Notes: generated by a model from the sequence alone, not told the origin. Positions 49,172 to 56,984 are shown, counted from the first letter of the stretch. The stretch: DNA of 64,000 nucleotides from VRUE01 sp963716245 (GCA_963716245.1 OY970300.1:558001-622000), one strand, 5' to 3'. A program made the numbers and translations.

Positions 49172-49576
49172 ATGGCAGCACGCGCCCGGCCGGCAGGGAA
49201 GACCACCGCCCGCAAAGCCTCTACCGCCCGCAAGCCCTCGAGCCCGTCGCGACGCCGCCCGGCGGCGCGCCGCAAACCGGCTGCCCGGCGCGGCGGCAGC
49301 CGCATCCGCTGGGACCGCGTCGGGCGGATCGCGCTGACCTTCGTACTCGCCGCGGTCCTCTACTCCTACCTGCACCCGGCGATCGACCTGGTCAAGACCT
49401 ACACCGCGACGACCGCGGCCAAAGCCGAGTTCCACGAGATGCTGCGCGAAAACAAGCGCCTGCACCGGCGAATCCAGACGGCCGACGACCCGATCGCGAT
49501 CAGCCGCAAGGCACGCGCCCAGGGCATGGTCGCCGAAGGCGAGACGCCGCTCGTCATCCGCGGCCTGGGCGGCTGA
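49172..49576 (+). CDS. Septum formation initiator, FtsB/DivIC family
   Basis: A 134-aa bitopic protein. A 45-residue Arg/Lys/Pro-rich cytoplasmic region precedes one transmembrane segment (about 48-67, GRIALTFVLAAVLYSYLH). A coiled coil follows (TTAAKAEFHEMLRENKRLHR) with the D-D-P-x-x-I-x-x-x-A-R motif as ADDPIAISRKARAQGMV. FtsB/DivIC proteins join FtsL and FtsQ in the divisome. Position after eno is the conserved actinobacterial order. Confidence 0.9.
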   Translation: MAARARPAGKTTARKASTARKPSSPSRRRPAARRKPAARRGGSRIRWDRVGRIALTFVLAAVLYSYLHPAIDLVKTYTATTAAKAEFHEMLRENKRLHRRIQTADDPIAISRKARAQGMVAEGETPLVIRGLGG

Positions 49577-49615
49577 CCTCGTCTAGGCCGGTAGGAGCCT
49601 GCCCGGAGGCCACCG

Positions 49616-51838
49616 GTGGTTAGCGCCGGCTCCTACATTCTCAGCGTCGCACTGCTGGTTGCCCTGGTCCTCTCGCTGGGGTTCTCGGCAGTGCGCCTGC
49701 GTCGGCGCCTGCTGCCCGAATGGGAGGGCGCACCGGCCCGTCTGGTCGAGGCGATCGTCGGGGTTGCACTGCTGATTTGGATCTCGGAGTTGCTGGGGGT
49801 CTTCGGGCTGCTTTACGCCGGGACCATTGTCGCCGCCTCGATCCTGCTGGCAGTGATCGTCTCCGGCCCGGGGGTCCTGTCGTGGGGGAAGGGGGGTGCT
49901 GCGGGCAAGGGCGTCCTCGATGCCCCTCCCCGCCCGGGAGCATGGTCCCTGGCGGTCGCAGTAGGGGTAGTGGCGCTGGTTTTCGCCGACTGGGGTCTGA
50001 CGACCGCGGATGCGCTGAGCCGAGGCATCTTCAACTTCGACTCGCTCTGGTACCACATGCCGTTCGCGGTCGAGATGGCGAAGAGCCACTCCGTCACGGG
50101 GCTGCATTACACCGAGACGGTCTTCACCAACTGGTTCTACCCGCAGAACTCGGAGCTTTTGCACGGGGTCGGGATCCTGGTCACCGAGCGGGACACGCTG
50201 TCGTTGTTCCTGAACCTGGGATGGCTCGGAATGGCGTTCCTCGCCGCCTGGTGCATCGGCCGTCCTTACGGCCTGGGACACCTGAGCGTCGTGGCGGTGG
50301 CAATCCTCCTGTCGAGCCACACGCTGGTAGTCAGGGAGCCCGGCGCCGCCAAGAACGACGTGATGGCCGCTGCGCTCCTGCTCGCTGCGATCGCGATCCT
50401 CGTCAACAGCGAGACGTTCCTGACGCGGGTGGCGCGGTGGCGGGGGTCCCCCATAGCGGAGGGCGCGAAGCGTCCGAGCACATGGGGGAGGGCCGCCGCG
50501 ACAGGACCCGCGTCCCGGTTCGGCCCGCTGGCTGTCGCTGGCCTGGCGACCGGACTGGCGGTGGGCACCAAGTCAACCGCCCTCGCCATGGCCGCCGCGC
50601 TGACCGTAGCGGCGATCGCGTTGGCGCCCGCGGGCCGCCGTTGGGCGGCGGCGGGGTGGTGGTTCGCCGCCGGGCTGGCCGGCGGCGGCTTCTGGTACCT
50701 GCGCAACCTGATCGTCGTCGGAAACCCGCTGCCCCAGCTGGAGGCGATCGGCCCGATCTCCCTGCCGCATCCCGACCAGCTGCAGAGCGGCCGCCCCGAC
50801 TTCAGCGTCGCCCACTACGCCACCGACACCGGCATCTGGACCGAGTACTTCACGCCCGAGCTGCACCAGGCCTTCGGCGTGCTCTGGCCACTGGTGCTTG
50901 CCGCCGCCATCGCAGGCGGCCTCACCGCATTGCTCTGGGGCCGCGACCGAGTCGTGCGCTGGATGGGCGCCGTCGCCCTCTTCGGCCTCCTGGCCTACCT
51001 ATTCACGCCGCTGACCGCCGCCGGCGCCGAGGGTGCCCCCGAGGGCTTCGGCATCAATCTTCGCTACGCCGTCCCGGCTCTCTTGGCGGGTATCGCATTG
51101 CTTCCCCTGGCGCTAGGCAGGATCCGCGGCTGGATCGCTCTGTCCCTGCTGCTGCTCGCGCTGCTCGTCACGGATCGCTTGGACGCGGTGGTGCGCGATC
51201 CGGATCGACTCTTCGCCTGGGGGCTCGCCTTGCTGCTCGTTCTTGTGCCGGCCGGATTGCTCTACCTGCGGCGGCGTGGAGCGCCCCGCGGAGCGATAGC
51301 CGTCGGATTCGCCGCCCTCGTCCTCGCTATCGCAGCGCTCGGCTACCCGCTCCAGCGCGACTACCTGGAGGACCGCTTTGCCAACGCCGATGCCGAGACG
51401 TCGATCCCCGGCATGGGCCTCGACTCCGCCTACCGCTGGGCACGGGGCGTCGAGGACGCCCGGATCGGCCTGGCCGGCACGACCGCCGGCTTCCTCCAGT
51501 ACGGCTTCTACGGCACCGACCTCTCCAACGACGTCGTCTATCTCGGGATGAAGGGGCCGCACGGCGCGTTCAACCCGATCCCCGACTGTCGCGGCTTCCG
51601 CGCCGCCGTCGACGCCGCCGGGCTCGACTACCTGGTCACGGCGCCCTTCCTCAACTTCATCGAGCCCAACGAGCCGATCGCCTCGCCGGAGGCGGGTTGG
51701 CTGCGCGGCGAGCGGGCGGTGGTCCCGGTCCTCCGCGGGCGCGGGACGACCGTCTGGCGGGTGCGGGGCGACCTGGCGCCGAATCGGTGCGGACGGCGCA
51801 ATTCGCCGCTGCGCCACGTCCCCCAGCAGCCGGGCTGA
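49616..51838 (+). CDS. Large polytopic membrane protein, GT-C-like, with in-frame palindromic insert
   Basis: A 740-aa protein from GTG 49616, with GGAGG six bases upstream. It has about twelve or more hydrophobic segments and a large loop after the early helices with FNFDSLWYHMPFAVEMAKS, whose acidic residue is placed as in GT-C glycosyltransferases. PQNSELLHGVGIL and a C-terminal soluble domain (about 590-735) follow. Lipid-linked sugar transfer is plausible but not proven. Residues of about 269-300 are encoded by palindromic repeat copy 3; they are Arg/Gly/Ala-rich and polar, unlike the surrounding membrane helices. They would sit in a loop between two helices. Confidence 0.75.
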   Translation: MVSAGSYILSVALLVALVLSLGFSAVRLRRRLLPEWEGAPARLVEAIVGVALLIWISELLGVFGLLYAGTIVAASILLAVIVSGPGVLSWGKGGAAGKGVLDAPPRPGAWSLAVAVGVVALVFADWGLTTADALSRGIFNFDSLWYHMPFAVEMAKSHSVTGLHYTETVFTNWFYPQNSELLHGVGILVTERDTLSLFLNLGWLGMAFLAAWCIGRPYGLGHLSVVAVAILLSSHTLVVREPGAAKNDVMAAALLLAAIAILVNSETFLTRVARWRGSPIAEGAKRPSTWGRAAATGPASRFGPLAVAGLATGLAVGTKSTALAMAAALTVAAIALAPAGRRWAAAGWWFAAGLAGGGFWYLRNLIVVGNPLPQLEAIGPISLPHPDQLQSGRPDFSVAHYATDTGIWTEYFTPELHQAFGVLWPLVLAAAIAGGLTALLWGRDRVVRWMGAVALFGLLAYLFTPLTAAGAEGAPEGFGINLRYAVPALLAGIALLPLALGRIRGWIALSLLLLALLVTDRLDAVVRDPDRLFAWGLALLLVLVPAGLLYLRRRGAPRGAIAVGFAALVLAIAALGYPLQRDYLEDRFANADAETSIPGMGLDSAYRWARGVEDARIGLAGTTAGFLQYGFYGTDLSNDVVYLGMKGPHGAFNPIPDCRGFRAAVDAAGLDYLVTAPFLNFIEPNEPIASPEAGWLRGERAVVPVLRGRGTTVWRVRGDLAPNRCGRRNSPLRHVPQQPG
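50422..50514. repeat. Palindromic repeat element, copy 3 (inside a CDS)
   Basis: The core GCGGGTGGCG ... GCGACAGGACCCGC spans 50425-50511 (87 bp, a multiple of three). Outer arms GACGCGGGT and ACCCGCGTC are complementary and differ from the other copies. The inner part has CCCCCAT/ATGGGGG and GGCGC-GAA-GCGTCC. It is read in frame in the membrane-protein gene at 49616. Confidence 0.85.
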
Positions 51839-51897
51839 CCGCCGATGGGCCGATTCCCGTCGTGCTGAGCCCTGTTTTCGGCCCGTCGGCGGAGGGG

Positions 51898-51903
51898 TAG
51901 CCT
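51898..51903 (+). promoter_or_regulatory. -10 box TAGCCT, leaderless start of 51911 gene
   Basis: TAGCCT ends 7 nt before ATG 51911; the GGAGGGG just upstream of it is too far from the ATG to act as a ribosome-binding site. Confidence 0.5.
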
Positions 51904-51910
51904 GATCCGC

Positions 51911-52234
51911 ATGGGTTACCCGCTCGAGAACGCGCTCTTCCAGTGGGAGGAGGGGTGGCGGACCCTCCAGGGGATCGGCGACGCGCGGGAGCGGCGGCGC
52001 GCGGACCGCGTCGTCGGCGCCGTCCAGGACGAGCTGAGGCGGCGCATCGGGCCGACCTTCCGGGCCGCCGAGCTGGCCGATCTCTACGGCCGGGGCACGG
52101 ACTGGTGCCTGCAGGTGGCGATGGACGCCGACCCCGCCGGCGGGGTCGATCCGCAGTCGCTGGCCGATGCCGCCTTCTGGCTCTACCTGCGCGGTGCCAC
52201 CGACTTCGCCGGCGGACGCCCCCTGCCCGTCTGA
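51911..52234 (+). CDS. Conserved hypothetical protein, 107 aa
   Basis: A soluble, probably helical protein starting MGYPLENALFQWEEGWRTLQ, with RRADRVVGAVQDELRRRIG, ELADLYGRGTDWCLQVAMD and a Gly/Pro end. Trp-rich helices and the D-x2-G-R-G-T-D-W pattern look conserved rather than random, and the start is supported by the leaderless promoter. I do not recognise a family. Confidence 0.65.
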   Translation: MGYPLENALFQWEEGWRTLQGIGDARERRRADRVVGAVQDELRRRIGPTFRAAELADLYGRGTDWCLQVAMDADPAGGVDPQSLADAAFWLYLRGATDFAGGRPLPV

Positions 52235-52297
52235 CCGGCGCATAGCGGCGTCCTCGGTCGCTCGCGTGCAGAGCACGCCACGCTCCCTGCGTCCTTG

Positions 52298-52321
52298 CCC
52301 TGCTTGGTCAGACGAACAGGG
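52298..52321. terminator. Imperfect hairpin between convergent genes
   Basis: CCCTG-C-TTG and CGA-A-CAGGG pair around a GTCAGA loop, with one mismatch and one wobble. It lies just beyond the stop of the minus-strand gene at 52323. A second small hairpin, GCGTG-CAGAG-CACGC, sits near 52265. Confidence 0.4.
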
Positions 52322-52322
52322 T

Positions 52323-52895
52323 CTACTCGTCCGACTCGTCGGACTCTTCTGCGGCGCCGGCACGGCGGATCACGATTCGGTCCGCCTCGATGCTGACGGT
52401 GACCTCGCGCTTGCCGGCCCAGTGCTCGGCGTAGACGGGGTTGTCCTTGACTGCGGGGTCCAGCCAGAGGCCGTAGCCGTCGGTCTCGCCGTGGTCGAAG
52501 CTCGCCTCGAGCTCTTTGCGCCGGCCGCGGCCGCCTCGCCTGCCGCGCCGCCGTCGCCGCCGTGGGCGCGCGGCGCCGGCCTCGTCGCCCTCGCCCTCGC
52601 CATCGTCCTTGTCCGTGGTCTCGCCCTCGGCCTCGTCCTCCTCTTCGGGGGACTCCTCGATCTTGGCGGCCTCCTCGGCGGTCGCCGCCTCGACCTCGGC
52701 CTCGATCTCGTCGCGGAGGTCGACGTCCTGCGAGGCGCCGTTCTCGTCCTCGGCGTTCAGGTCGTGCTGCTTGCGGAACTCGCGCAGCTCCGAGGCGGAG
52801 ACTTCGAGCTGGTGGGCGATCCAGGCGTCGGTGCGGCCCTGGCGGACCCAGGCGCGGATCTGATTCAGCTGTGGCTTCAGCGAGCGTCGTGCCAT
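52323..52895 (-). CDS. Highly charged protein with N-terminal HTH-like segment
   Basis: A 190-aa protein in four parts. Residues 1-45 resemble a small helix-turn-helix (LNQIRAWVRQGRTDAWIAHQ, then LEVSASELREFRK). Residues 48-100 are very acidic (Glu/Asp/Ala runs). A pure Arg/Gly patch (about 108-126) follows, and residues 127-180 look folded (DGYGLWLDPAVKDNPVYAEH, VTVSIEADRIVIRR). The ATG at 52895 follows TAGACT by 9 nt. Nucleic-acid binding is likely from the Arg-rich patch and HTH, but the family is unknown. Confidence 0.65.
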   Translation of the reverse strand: MARRSLKPQLNQIRAWVRQGRTDAWIAHQLEVSASELREFRKQHDLNAEDENGASQDVDLRDEIEAEVEAATAEEAAKIEESPEEEDEAEGETTDKDDGEGEGDEAGAARPRRRRRRGRRGGRGRRKELEASFDHGETDGYGLWLDPAVKDNPVYAEHWAGKREVTVSIEADRIVIRRAGAAEESDESDE

Positions 52896-52904
52896 CGGCG
52901 CGCG

Positions 52905-52910
52905 AGTCTA
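52905..52910 (-). promoter_or_regulatory. -10 box TAGACT of the 52895 gene
   Basis: On the minus strand TAGACT ends 9 nt before ATG 52895, without a ribosome-binding site. Confidence 0.45.
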
Positions 52911-52973
52911 TTCAACGGGCGGGGGGGTTCGCCGCGTCGCCTCGCGACAGGCACGGTGGTCGTGGCCCCTCAT

Positions 52974-53213
52974 CTACGCCATCAGGAACGACAGGGCCTC
53001 GAACATCGCGACGACGACGACCACGACGGTCGCCGTCAGGCAGACGGCCAGGACGCTGAACCGCACCTTGCCGTGGTGTTCGCTGCGGGTGATCCGTCGC
53101 TCGCGCGAGCGGTTCGCCGCGCGACGGCGCAGCTGCTCGCGCCGACGGCGCTCCAAGGTGGTCTCCTGCTCGAAGGCGACCTCGAACTGGGAGATGCTCT
53201 GTCGCATTCTCAT
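52974..53213 (-). CDS. 79-aa tail-anchored basic membrane protein
   Basis: It starts MRMRQSISQFEVAFEQETTL, continues with an Arg-rich helix (ERRRREQLRRRAANRSRERR), and ends in a single hydrophobic segment (about 51-77, VRFSVLAVCLTATVVVVVVA). The first two Met codons (53213, 53207) are both possible starts. Its cytoplasmic helix and C-terminal membrane anchor are plain; family and role are not recognised. Confidence 0.6.
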   Translation of the reverse strand: MRMRQSISQFEVAFEQETTLERRRREQLRRRAANRSRERRITRSEHHGKVRFSVLAVCLTATVVVVVVAMFEALSFLMA

Positions 53214-53333
53214 AACGAGTGGTGGCCCGGGTGCAGGTCGCGAGTGGCGGCACCGACATCCCGGCCAGGGCGCACCGTACCAAAGCCGGACGAGGGCGCG
53301 AGGCGTACCCGAGTGAGGCTCGCACGTTGGCCA

Positions 53334-53867
53334 TCATGGCGTGCAGGCGCCCCAGAGACCGCGCCCGGTCCGCGCCGCGCGCAGCTCGAGGCGGCGGAAG
53401 AGGGGCGCGAAACGGTCGTTCGGCGGGATCGTCAGCGTGCGGGCGAGGCCGCGCCGGACCAGCATCGCGTTGACGAAGCGCAGCCGGGGAGCGGTGTGCG
53501 CCTCCAAGGCGGGGTCGAGGTACGCGTAGGCGAGCAGCCGCCCGTAGTCGTCGCGCCGCTCCTCGCCGAAGACCAGCCGCACCCGCTTGCCGTCCAGCAG
53601 GCCGTGCGCGAAGCGGGACGCCTGCGGCCCGCCGCACTCGACCGGCGCGCCCGGCGTGACCGTCTCCGGCGTGTCGACCCCGATCAGCCGCACGTCCTCG
53701 ACCTCGCCGCCGATCCGCGCCTCGACGGTGTCCCCGTCGACCACCCGCGTCACCAGCGCAACGGTCGCCATCGGCCCTTCGTCTTCACCAGCGTCTTCCC
53801 AGGGACGCACGATGAGAAGGGCGACGATGGCGAAGAGAAGCAAGCTTCCCACGACGTCTTTCCTCAT
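53334..53867 (-). CDS. Secreted or membrane-bound thermonuclease (SNase-like)
   Basis: A 177-aa protein with an N-terminal hydrophobic segment (residues 6-20) serving as signal or anchor. The SNase fold carries the catalytic set: VVDGDTVEARI (Ca-binding Asp), VRLIGVDTPETV (Arg and Glu) and RRDDYGRLLAYAYL (second Arg). The end RRLELRAARTGRGLWGACTP is typical. It would degrade DNA or RNA outside the membrane. The gene is followed by a Met-Arg-rich small membrane protein on the same strand. Confidence 0.92.
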   Translation of the reverse strand: MRKDVVGSLLLFAIVALLIVRPWEDAGEDEGPMATVALVTRVVDGDTVEARIGGEVEDVRLIGVDTPETVTPGAPVECGGPQASRFAHGLLDGKRVRLVFGEERRDDYGRLLAYAYLDPALEAHTAPRLRFVNAMLVRRGLARTLTIPPNDRFAPLFRRLELRAARTGRGLWGACTP

Positions 53868-53923
53868 GTGTCAGGCGCCGAAAACTAAGCAGGTCGGGGG
53901 ACGCAGGGAGCGAGGTGAGGGGA

Positions 53924-53939
53924 GCGCACTTCTGTGCGT
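53924..53939 (-). terminator. Small hairpin downstream of the aldolase gene
   Basis: GCGCAC-TTCT-GTGCGT forms a 6-bp stem (one wobble) about 50 nt after the aldolase stop. No T-tract is seen. It lies upstream of the thermonuclease start. Confidence 0.3.
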
Positions 53940-53989
53940 GACCCGATCCGAGCGACTGAGGACTCCGAGATGCGCCGGTTTGCAGGCGC

Positions 53990-54910
53990 CTACGGAATAC
54001 GCCGCACGGAAGTCACCAACGTCTCCTTGATCTGGCCGATTATCTCCAGCGCGTCGTTCCACTCGCGCTGCCAGACGTTGCGGCCGAAGATCACGCCGCT
54101 GCCGCCGGCGTGCATCACGTCGCGGGTGTTGGTCAGGACGATCTCGTCGTCGACCCTGGAGCCGCCCGAGAGGACGACCAGCGCCCGGCCGGCCGATTCG
54201 ACGCACTGGCGGATCGCCTCGGCCTGGTCGACTTCCATCTCGTCGTAAGGGGCGGGGGCATCCTTGTCCTTGCCGGAGTCGATCTTCGGCATGTTGAGCT
54301 TGACCACGTCGGCGCCCATCTCCATCGCCATCCGCGCCGCGTAGTCGATCGCGTAGAAGGAGTTGGCGCCGCCCTTGGCGTCGACCGCTTCGCCGCGCGG
54401 GTAGGACCAGACGACCAGCGGCATGCCGAAGCGGTCGCAGTCTTCGCGCACGCGGCGCAGCTGGGCGAGGTCCTCGTCCTGGCGCGGCGAGCCGACGTAG
54501 AGGGTGTAGCCGACCGCGTCGGCGCCGAGCCGCACGGCGTCCTCGACGCTGGCGTTGCAGGTCGAGAAGGCCTTGGCCGAGGAGGGGATGTCGGTCTTGC
54601 CGTTGACCTTGAGGATCAGCGGCACCTGGCCGGCGTAGTCGGGGTAGTACTTGCTGGCCATGCCGATCTGGCAGGCGAGCGCCGAGTAGCCGCCCTCGAC
54701 CGCCAGCCGGAACTGGTAGTCGGGGTCCTTGGAGTCGGGGTTGGGGAAGAAGTCGCGCGGACCGTGCTCGATGCCCTGGTCGATCGGCAGCAGCATCAGC
54801 GTCCCGTTGCCGGGCCCGAACTCGAACAGCAGCCGGCGCAGGCGCGTCCGTTTTCCTGGGGCCAGCTCGGCCAGAAGCGATTTCTGCTCGGTCAGGCTCT
54901 TCAACTCCAC
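53990..54910 (-). CDS. Class I fructose-bisphosphate aldolase, DhnA/archaeal type
   Basis: A 306-aa TIM barrel from GTG 54910, with AGGAGG eight bases upstream. The pattern is that of the DhnA-like class: LMLLPIDQGIEHGPRDFFPN, LILKVNGKTDIPSSAKAFST, GADAVGYTLYVGSP, PLVVWSYPRGEAVDAKGG, ADVVKLNMPKID (Schiff-base Lys) and LVVLSGGSRVDDE. It splits fructose-1,6-bisphosphate in glycolysis or gluconeogenesis. Together with eno it makes central carbon metabolism a theme of this segment. The strong ribosome-binding site contrasts with the leaderless neighbours. Confidence 0.93.
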   Translation of the reverse strand: MELKSLTEQKSLLAELAPGKRTRLRRLLFEFGPGNGTLMLLPIDQGIEHGPRDFFPNPDSKDPDYQFRLAVEGGYSALACQIGMASKYYPDYAGQVPLILKVNGKTDIPSSAKAFSTCNASVEDAVRLGADAVGYTLYVGSPRQDEDLAQLRRVREDCDRFGMPLVVWSYPRGEAVDAKGGANSFYAIDYAARMAMEMGADVVKLNMPKIDSGKDKDAPAPYDEMEVDQAEAIRQCVESAGRALVVLSGGSRVDDEIVLTNTRDVMHAGGSGVIFGRNVWQREWNDALEIIGQIKETLVTSVRRIP

Positions 54911-54989
54911 GCTTTGTTCCTCCTCGAAGACGGGGTGTGTCCGCAGTATGCCATCGGCGCGGGGCCGCGAGCGGCCGCGAACGGGGGTT

Positions 54990-54995
54990 TATCCT
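54990..54995 (+). promoter_or_regulatory. -10 box TATCCT of the rhomboid-like gene
   Basis: TATCCT ends 9 nt before ATG 55005; no ribosome-binding site. Confidence 0.5.
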
Positions 54996-55004
54996 CGGAC
55001 GACC

Positions 55005-55790
55005 ATGAGCGAGACTGAGCTCAGCGTCATCTGCAAGAACTGCGGCTCCGAGGTCAGTCCCTACGTCACCGAGTGCCCCTACTGCGGGGCGCGGCTGCGC
55101 AAGCGGGCGCCGAAGCTGGAGCGGCGCGGCGACGGGCTCGAGGCGAAGCCGGGGCGACGCCCGCGTGGCGCGATCTTCCGCTTGAAGCTGCGGCGCGAGG
55201 GCCGCGGCGAGCGCCCGCCGGCCGCCCGTCCGTACGCGACGCTCGCCGCGATCGTCGGCTCGGCCGTGCTGCTGCTCCTGCAGAAGGCGACCGGCGAGTC
55301 GCCGCTCACCTTCGGCGCCCTGCTCACGCCGATCGAGGACGACTGGTGGCGGTTCCTGGCCGCGCCCTTCGTCTACGCCGACGTCGGCTACCTGTTCGTG
55401 GTCGCGCTCGGGCTGGCGATCTTCGGGCTCGGCTTGGAGCGGCGCCTCGGCAGCTTCGCCACCGCGGTGTTGCTGCTCGCCTGCGGAGCGCTCGGCATGC
55501 TCGCCGCGGCCGGCATCGCCGACGCGTGGGGCGACGTGGAGGTCCTCTCCGGCGGCAACGGCATGGCGCTGGGCGCCCTGGCGGCCTGGTTCGCGATCCG
55601 CCGCTCGGAATCGCGCGGCGCGGTCGACCAGGACTACGACGCCGTCGGGGTGGCCGTCGCCGCTGCGGTTCTGCTCGCGCTGCCGATCTTCGAGTCGACC
55701 GCCGACCCCTTCGCTGGGCTCGCCGGCGGCGTCGTCGGCGCCCTGGCCGGGCTGACCGCCGCACGACTCAGCGGTAAGGGATCGCGCTGA
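55005..55790 (+). CDS. Zinc-ribbon plus degenerate rhomboid membrane protein
   Basis: A 261-aa protein. Residues 8-27 form a C-x2-C...C-x2-C zinc ribbon (ICKNCGSEVSPYVTECPYCG), then a basic linker. Six hydrophobic segments (about 76-255) follow with rhomboid-like layout: the L1-loop-like DDWWRFLAAPFVYADVGYLF and GLGLERRLGSFATAVLLLAC. Where active rhomboids have G-x-S-G, this protein has GGNGMALGALAAW (Asn for Ser). The last helix (DPFAGLAGGVVGALAGL) lacks the catalytic His. It is therefore probably a pseudoprotease. The start is set by the TATCCT box. Confidence 0.8.
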   Translation: MSETELSVICKNCGSEVSPYVTECPYCGARLRKRAPKLERRGDGLEAKPGRRPRGAIFRLKLRREGRGERPPAARPYATLAAIVGSAVLLLLQKATGESPLTFGALLTPIEDDWWRFLAAPFVYADVGYLFVVALGLAIFGLGLERRLGSFATAVLLLACGALGMLAAAGIADAWGDVEVLSGGNGMALGALAAWFAIRRSESRGAVDQDYDAVGVAVAAAVLLALPIFESTADPFAGLAGGVVGALAGLTAARLSGKGSR

Positions 55791-55809
55791 CCGACGTGCC
55801 GCTTCTTGA

Positions 55810-55824
55810 CCACCCATAGGGTGG
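55810..55824. terminator. Hairpin between the rhomboid-like gene and 55856
   Basis: CCACCC-ATA-GGGTGG is a perfect 6-bp stem with a 3-nt loop, 20 bp behind the rhomboid-like stop and upstream of the next -10 box. It could terminate transcription or be an operator. Confidence 0.45.
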
Positions 55825-55842
55825 GCTAAGTCACGGCACGTC

Positions 55843-55848
55843 TAGGCT
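55843..55848 (+). promoter_or_regulatory. -10 box TAGGCT, leaderless start of 55856 gene
   Basis: TAGGCT ends 7 nt before GTG 55856. Confidence 0.5.
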
Positions 55849-55855
55849 GAGCGGT

Positions 55856-56182
55856 GTGTATAGCGACGAGGAGCTGGACGCCGCGATCGAGCGGCTCGCC
55901 GACGCGGAGCGCTTCGCCGAGGCGGAGACGATCGTCGCCCGCGCCGCGCCGAGGCTGCAGAAGGTGCTGGCGAGCGCGCTGGCCGCGGGGGGCTGGTTCG
56001 GCGAGTCGCACGAGGCCGAGGCGCTGAGGGCGGCCACCGCGCCGGACCCCGACGAGCGCATCGCCGCGGTCCGCACCCTGCTCGCCGAGGAGGCGAGGAT
56101 GGGGATGATGGTCGGCGTCGCCGTCGGCTGGGCGCTGCACGAGGAGCTGACCGGTCCAAAGAATATGGAAGGAGAGAGCTGA
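55856..56182 (+). CDS. 108-aa helical protein upstream of the UPF0173 hydrolase
   Basis: An all-helical, acidic protein: MYSDEELDAAIERLADAERF, ETIVARAAPRLQKVLASALA, GGWFGESHEAEALRAATA and EARMGMMVGVAVGWALHEEL. It starts at GTG 55856 and ends 2 nt before the UPF0173 gene, whose ribosome-binding site lies in its last codons, so the two form an operon. I recognise no named family; similar small helical genes often sit before this hydrolase in actinobacteria (recollection, not checked). Confidence 0.65.
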   Translation: MYSDEELDAAIERLADAERFAEAETIVARAAPRLQKVLASALAAGGWFGESHEAEALRAATAPDPDERIAAVRTLLAEEARMGMMVGVAVGWALHEELTGPKNMEGES

Positions 56183-56184
56183 CG

Positions 56185-56898
56185 ATGGAGATCCGATTCC
56201 ACGGCCATTCGTGCTTCGAGCTGAGCGAGGGGGAGACGACGGTGCTCGTCGACCCGTTCCTGAAGCCGAACAACCCCAAGGCCGTCGCCACCGCTGAGGA
56301 CGTGAACCCGACCCACATCGCGCTCTCCCACGGGCACGCCGACCACGTCGCCGACGCGGTCTCGGTCGCGACCCGCACCGGCGCCCACTGCGTCGCGATG
56401 GTCGAGCTCGCCAACTGGCTCGAAGGGCAGGGCGTGGAGAACGTCAGCGATCCCAACCTCGGCGGCACGATCGAGTTCGACTGGGGCTACGTCAGCCTCG
56501 TCCCCGCCTGGCACACGAATACGACGCCGGGCTCCGAAGAGAAGCCCTACAGCGCCGAGCACGGTGTCGTGATGGGTCCCGCCGCCGGCCTCGTGATCAA
56601 GATCGGCGAGACCACCGTCTACCACGCCGGTGACACGTGCCTGTTCAGCGACATGAAGCTGATCGCCGAACGGAGCGACGTGAACGTCGCCCTGCTGCCG
56701 ATCGGCGGCCACTACACGATGGACCGCCGCGACGCGGTCGTCGCCGCCGAGTTCGTCGGCGCCGGCACGGTGATCCCGATGCACTACGACACCTTCCCGC
56801 CGATCGAGACCGACGCCGAGGCCTTCAAGTCCGAGGTCGAGTCGAAGACCTCCTCGCAGGTCGTCCTGCTCCAGCCCGGAGAGACGCACTCGGTCTGA
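56185..56898 (+). CDS. UPF0173 metal-dependent hydrolase (metallo-beta-lactamase fold)
   Basis: A 237-aa protein. MEIRFHGHSCFELSEGETTV and VDPFLKPNNPKA are the UPF0173 N-terminus. The metal-binding H-x-H-x-D-H is present as LSHGHADHVAD, with further ligands in AWHTNTTPG, YHAGDTCLFSDM and IPMHYDTFPPI. The substrate is unknown for this family. GGAGAG lies eight bases before ATG 56185, so it is translated from a leader, unlike its leaderless upstream partner. Confidence 0.93.
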   Translation: MEIRFHGHSCFELSEGETTVLVDPFLKPNNPKAVATAEDVNPTHIALSHGHADHVADAVSVATRTGAHCVAMVELANWLEGQGVENVSDPNLGGTIEFDWGYVSLVPAWHTNTTPGSEEKPYSAEHGVVMGPAAGLVIKIGETTVYHAGDTCLFSDMKLIAERSDVNVALLPIGGHYTMDRRDAVVAAEFVGAGTVIPMHYDTFPPIETDAEAFKSEVESKTSSQVVLLQPGETHSV

Positions 56899-56902
56899 GA
56901 CC

Positions 56903-56945
56903 GCGGTAGAGGTTGTCGCCGCATACCGACGACAACCTCTACCGC
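56903..56945. terminator. 16-bp perfect inverted repeat
   Basis: GCGGTAGAGGTTGTCG (56903-56918) and CGACAACCTCTACCGC (56930-56945) are perfectly complementary around an 11-nt loop. The structure begins 5 nt after the UPF0173 stop. No T-tract follows; CCCCAAAAAC does. It probably ends the 55856-56898 operon. Confidence 0.75.
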
Positions 56946-56978
56946 CCCCAAAAACTGGCTGGCTGGCCAGGCCGATGC

Positions 56979-56984
56979 TACGCT
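56979..56984 (+). promoter_or_regulatory. -10 box TACGCT of the R2-like gene
   Basis: TACGCT would start transcription near 56991, leaving a leader of about 30 nt with GGGGAG ahead of ATG 57022: a leadered promoter of the same -10 type. Confidence 0.45.
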
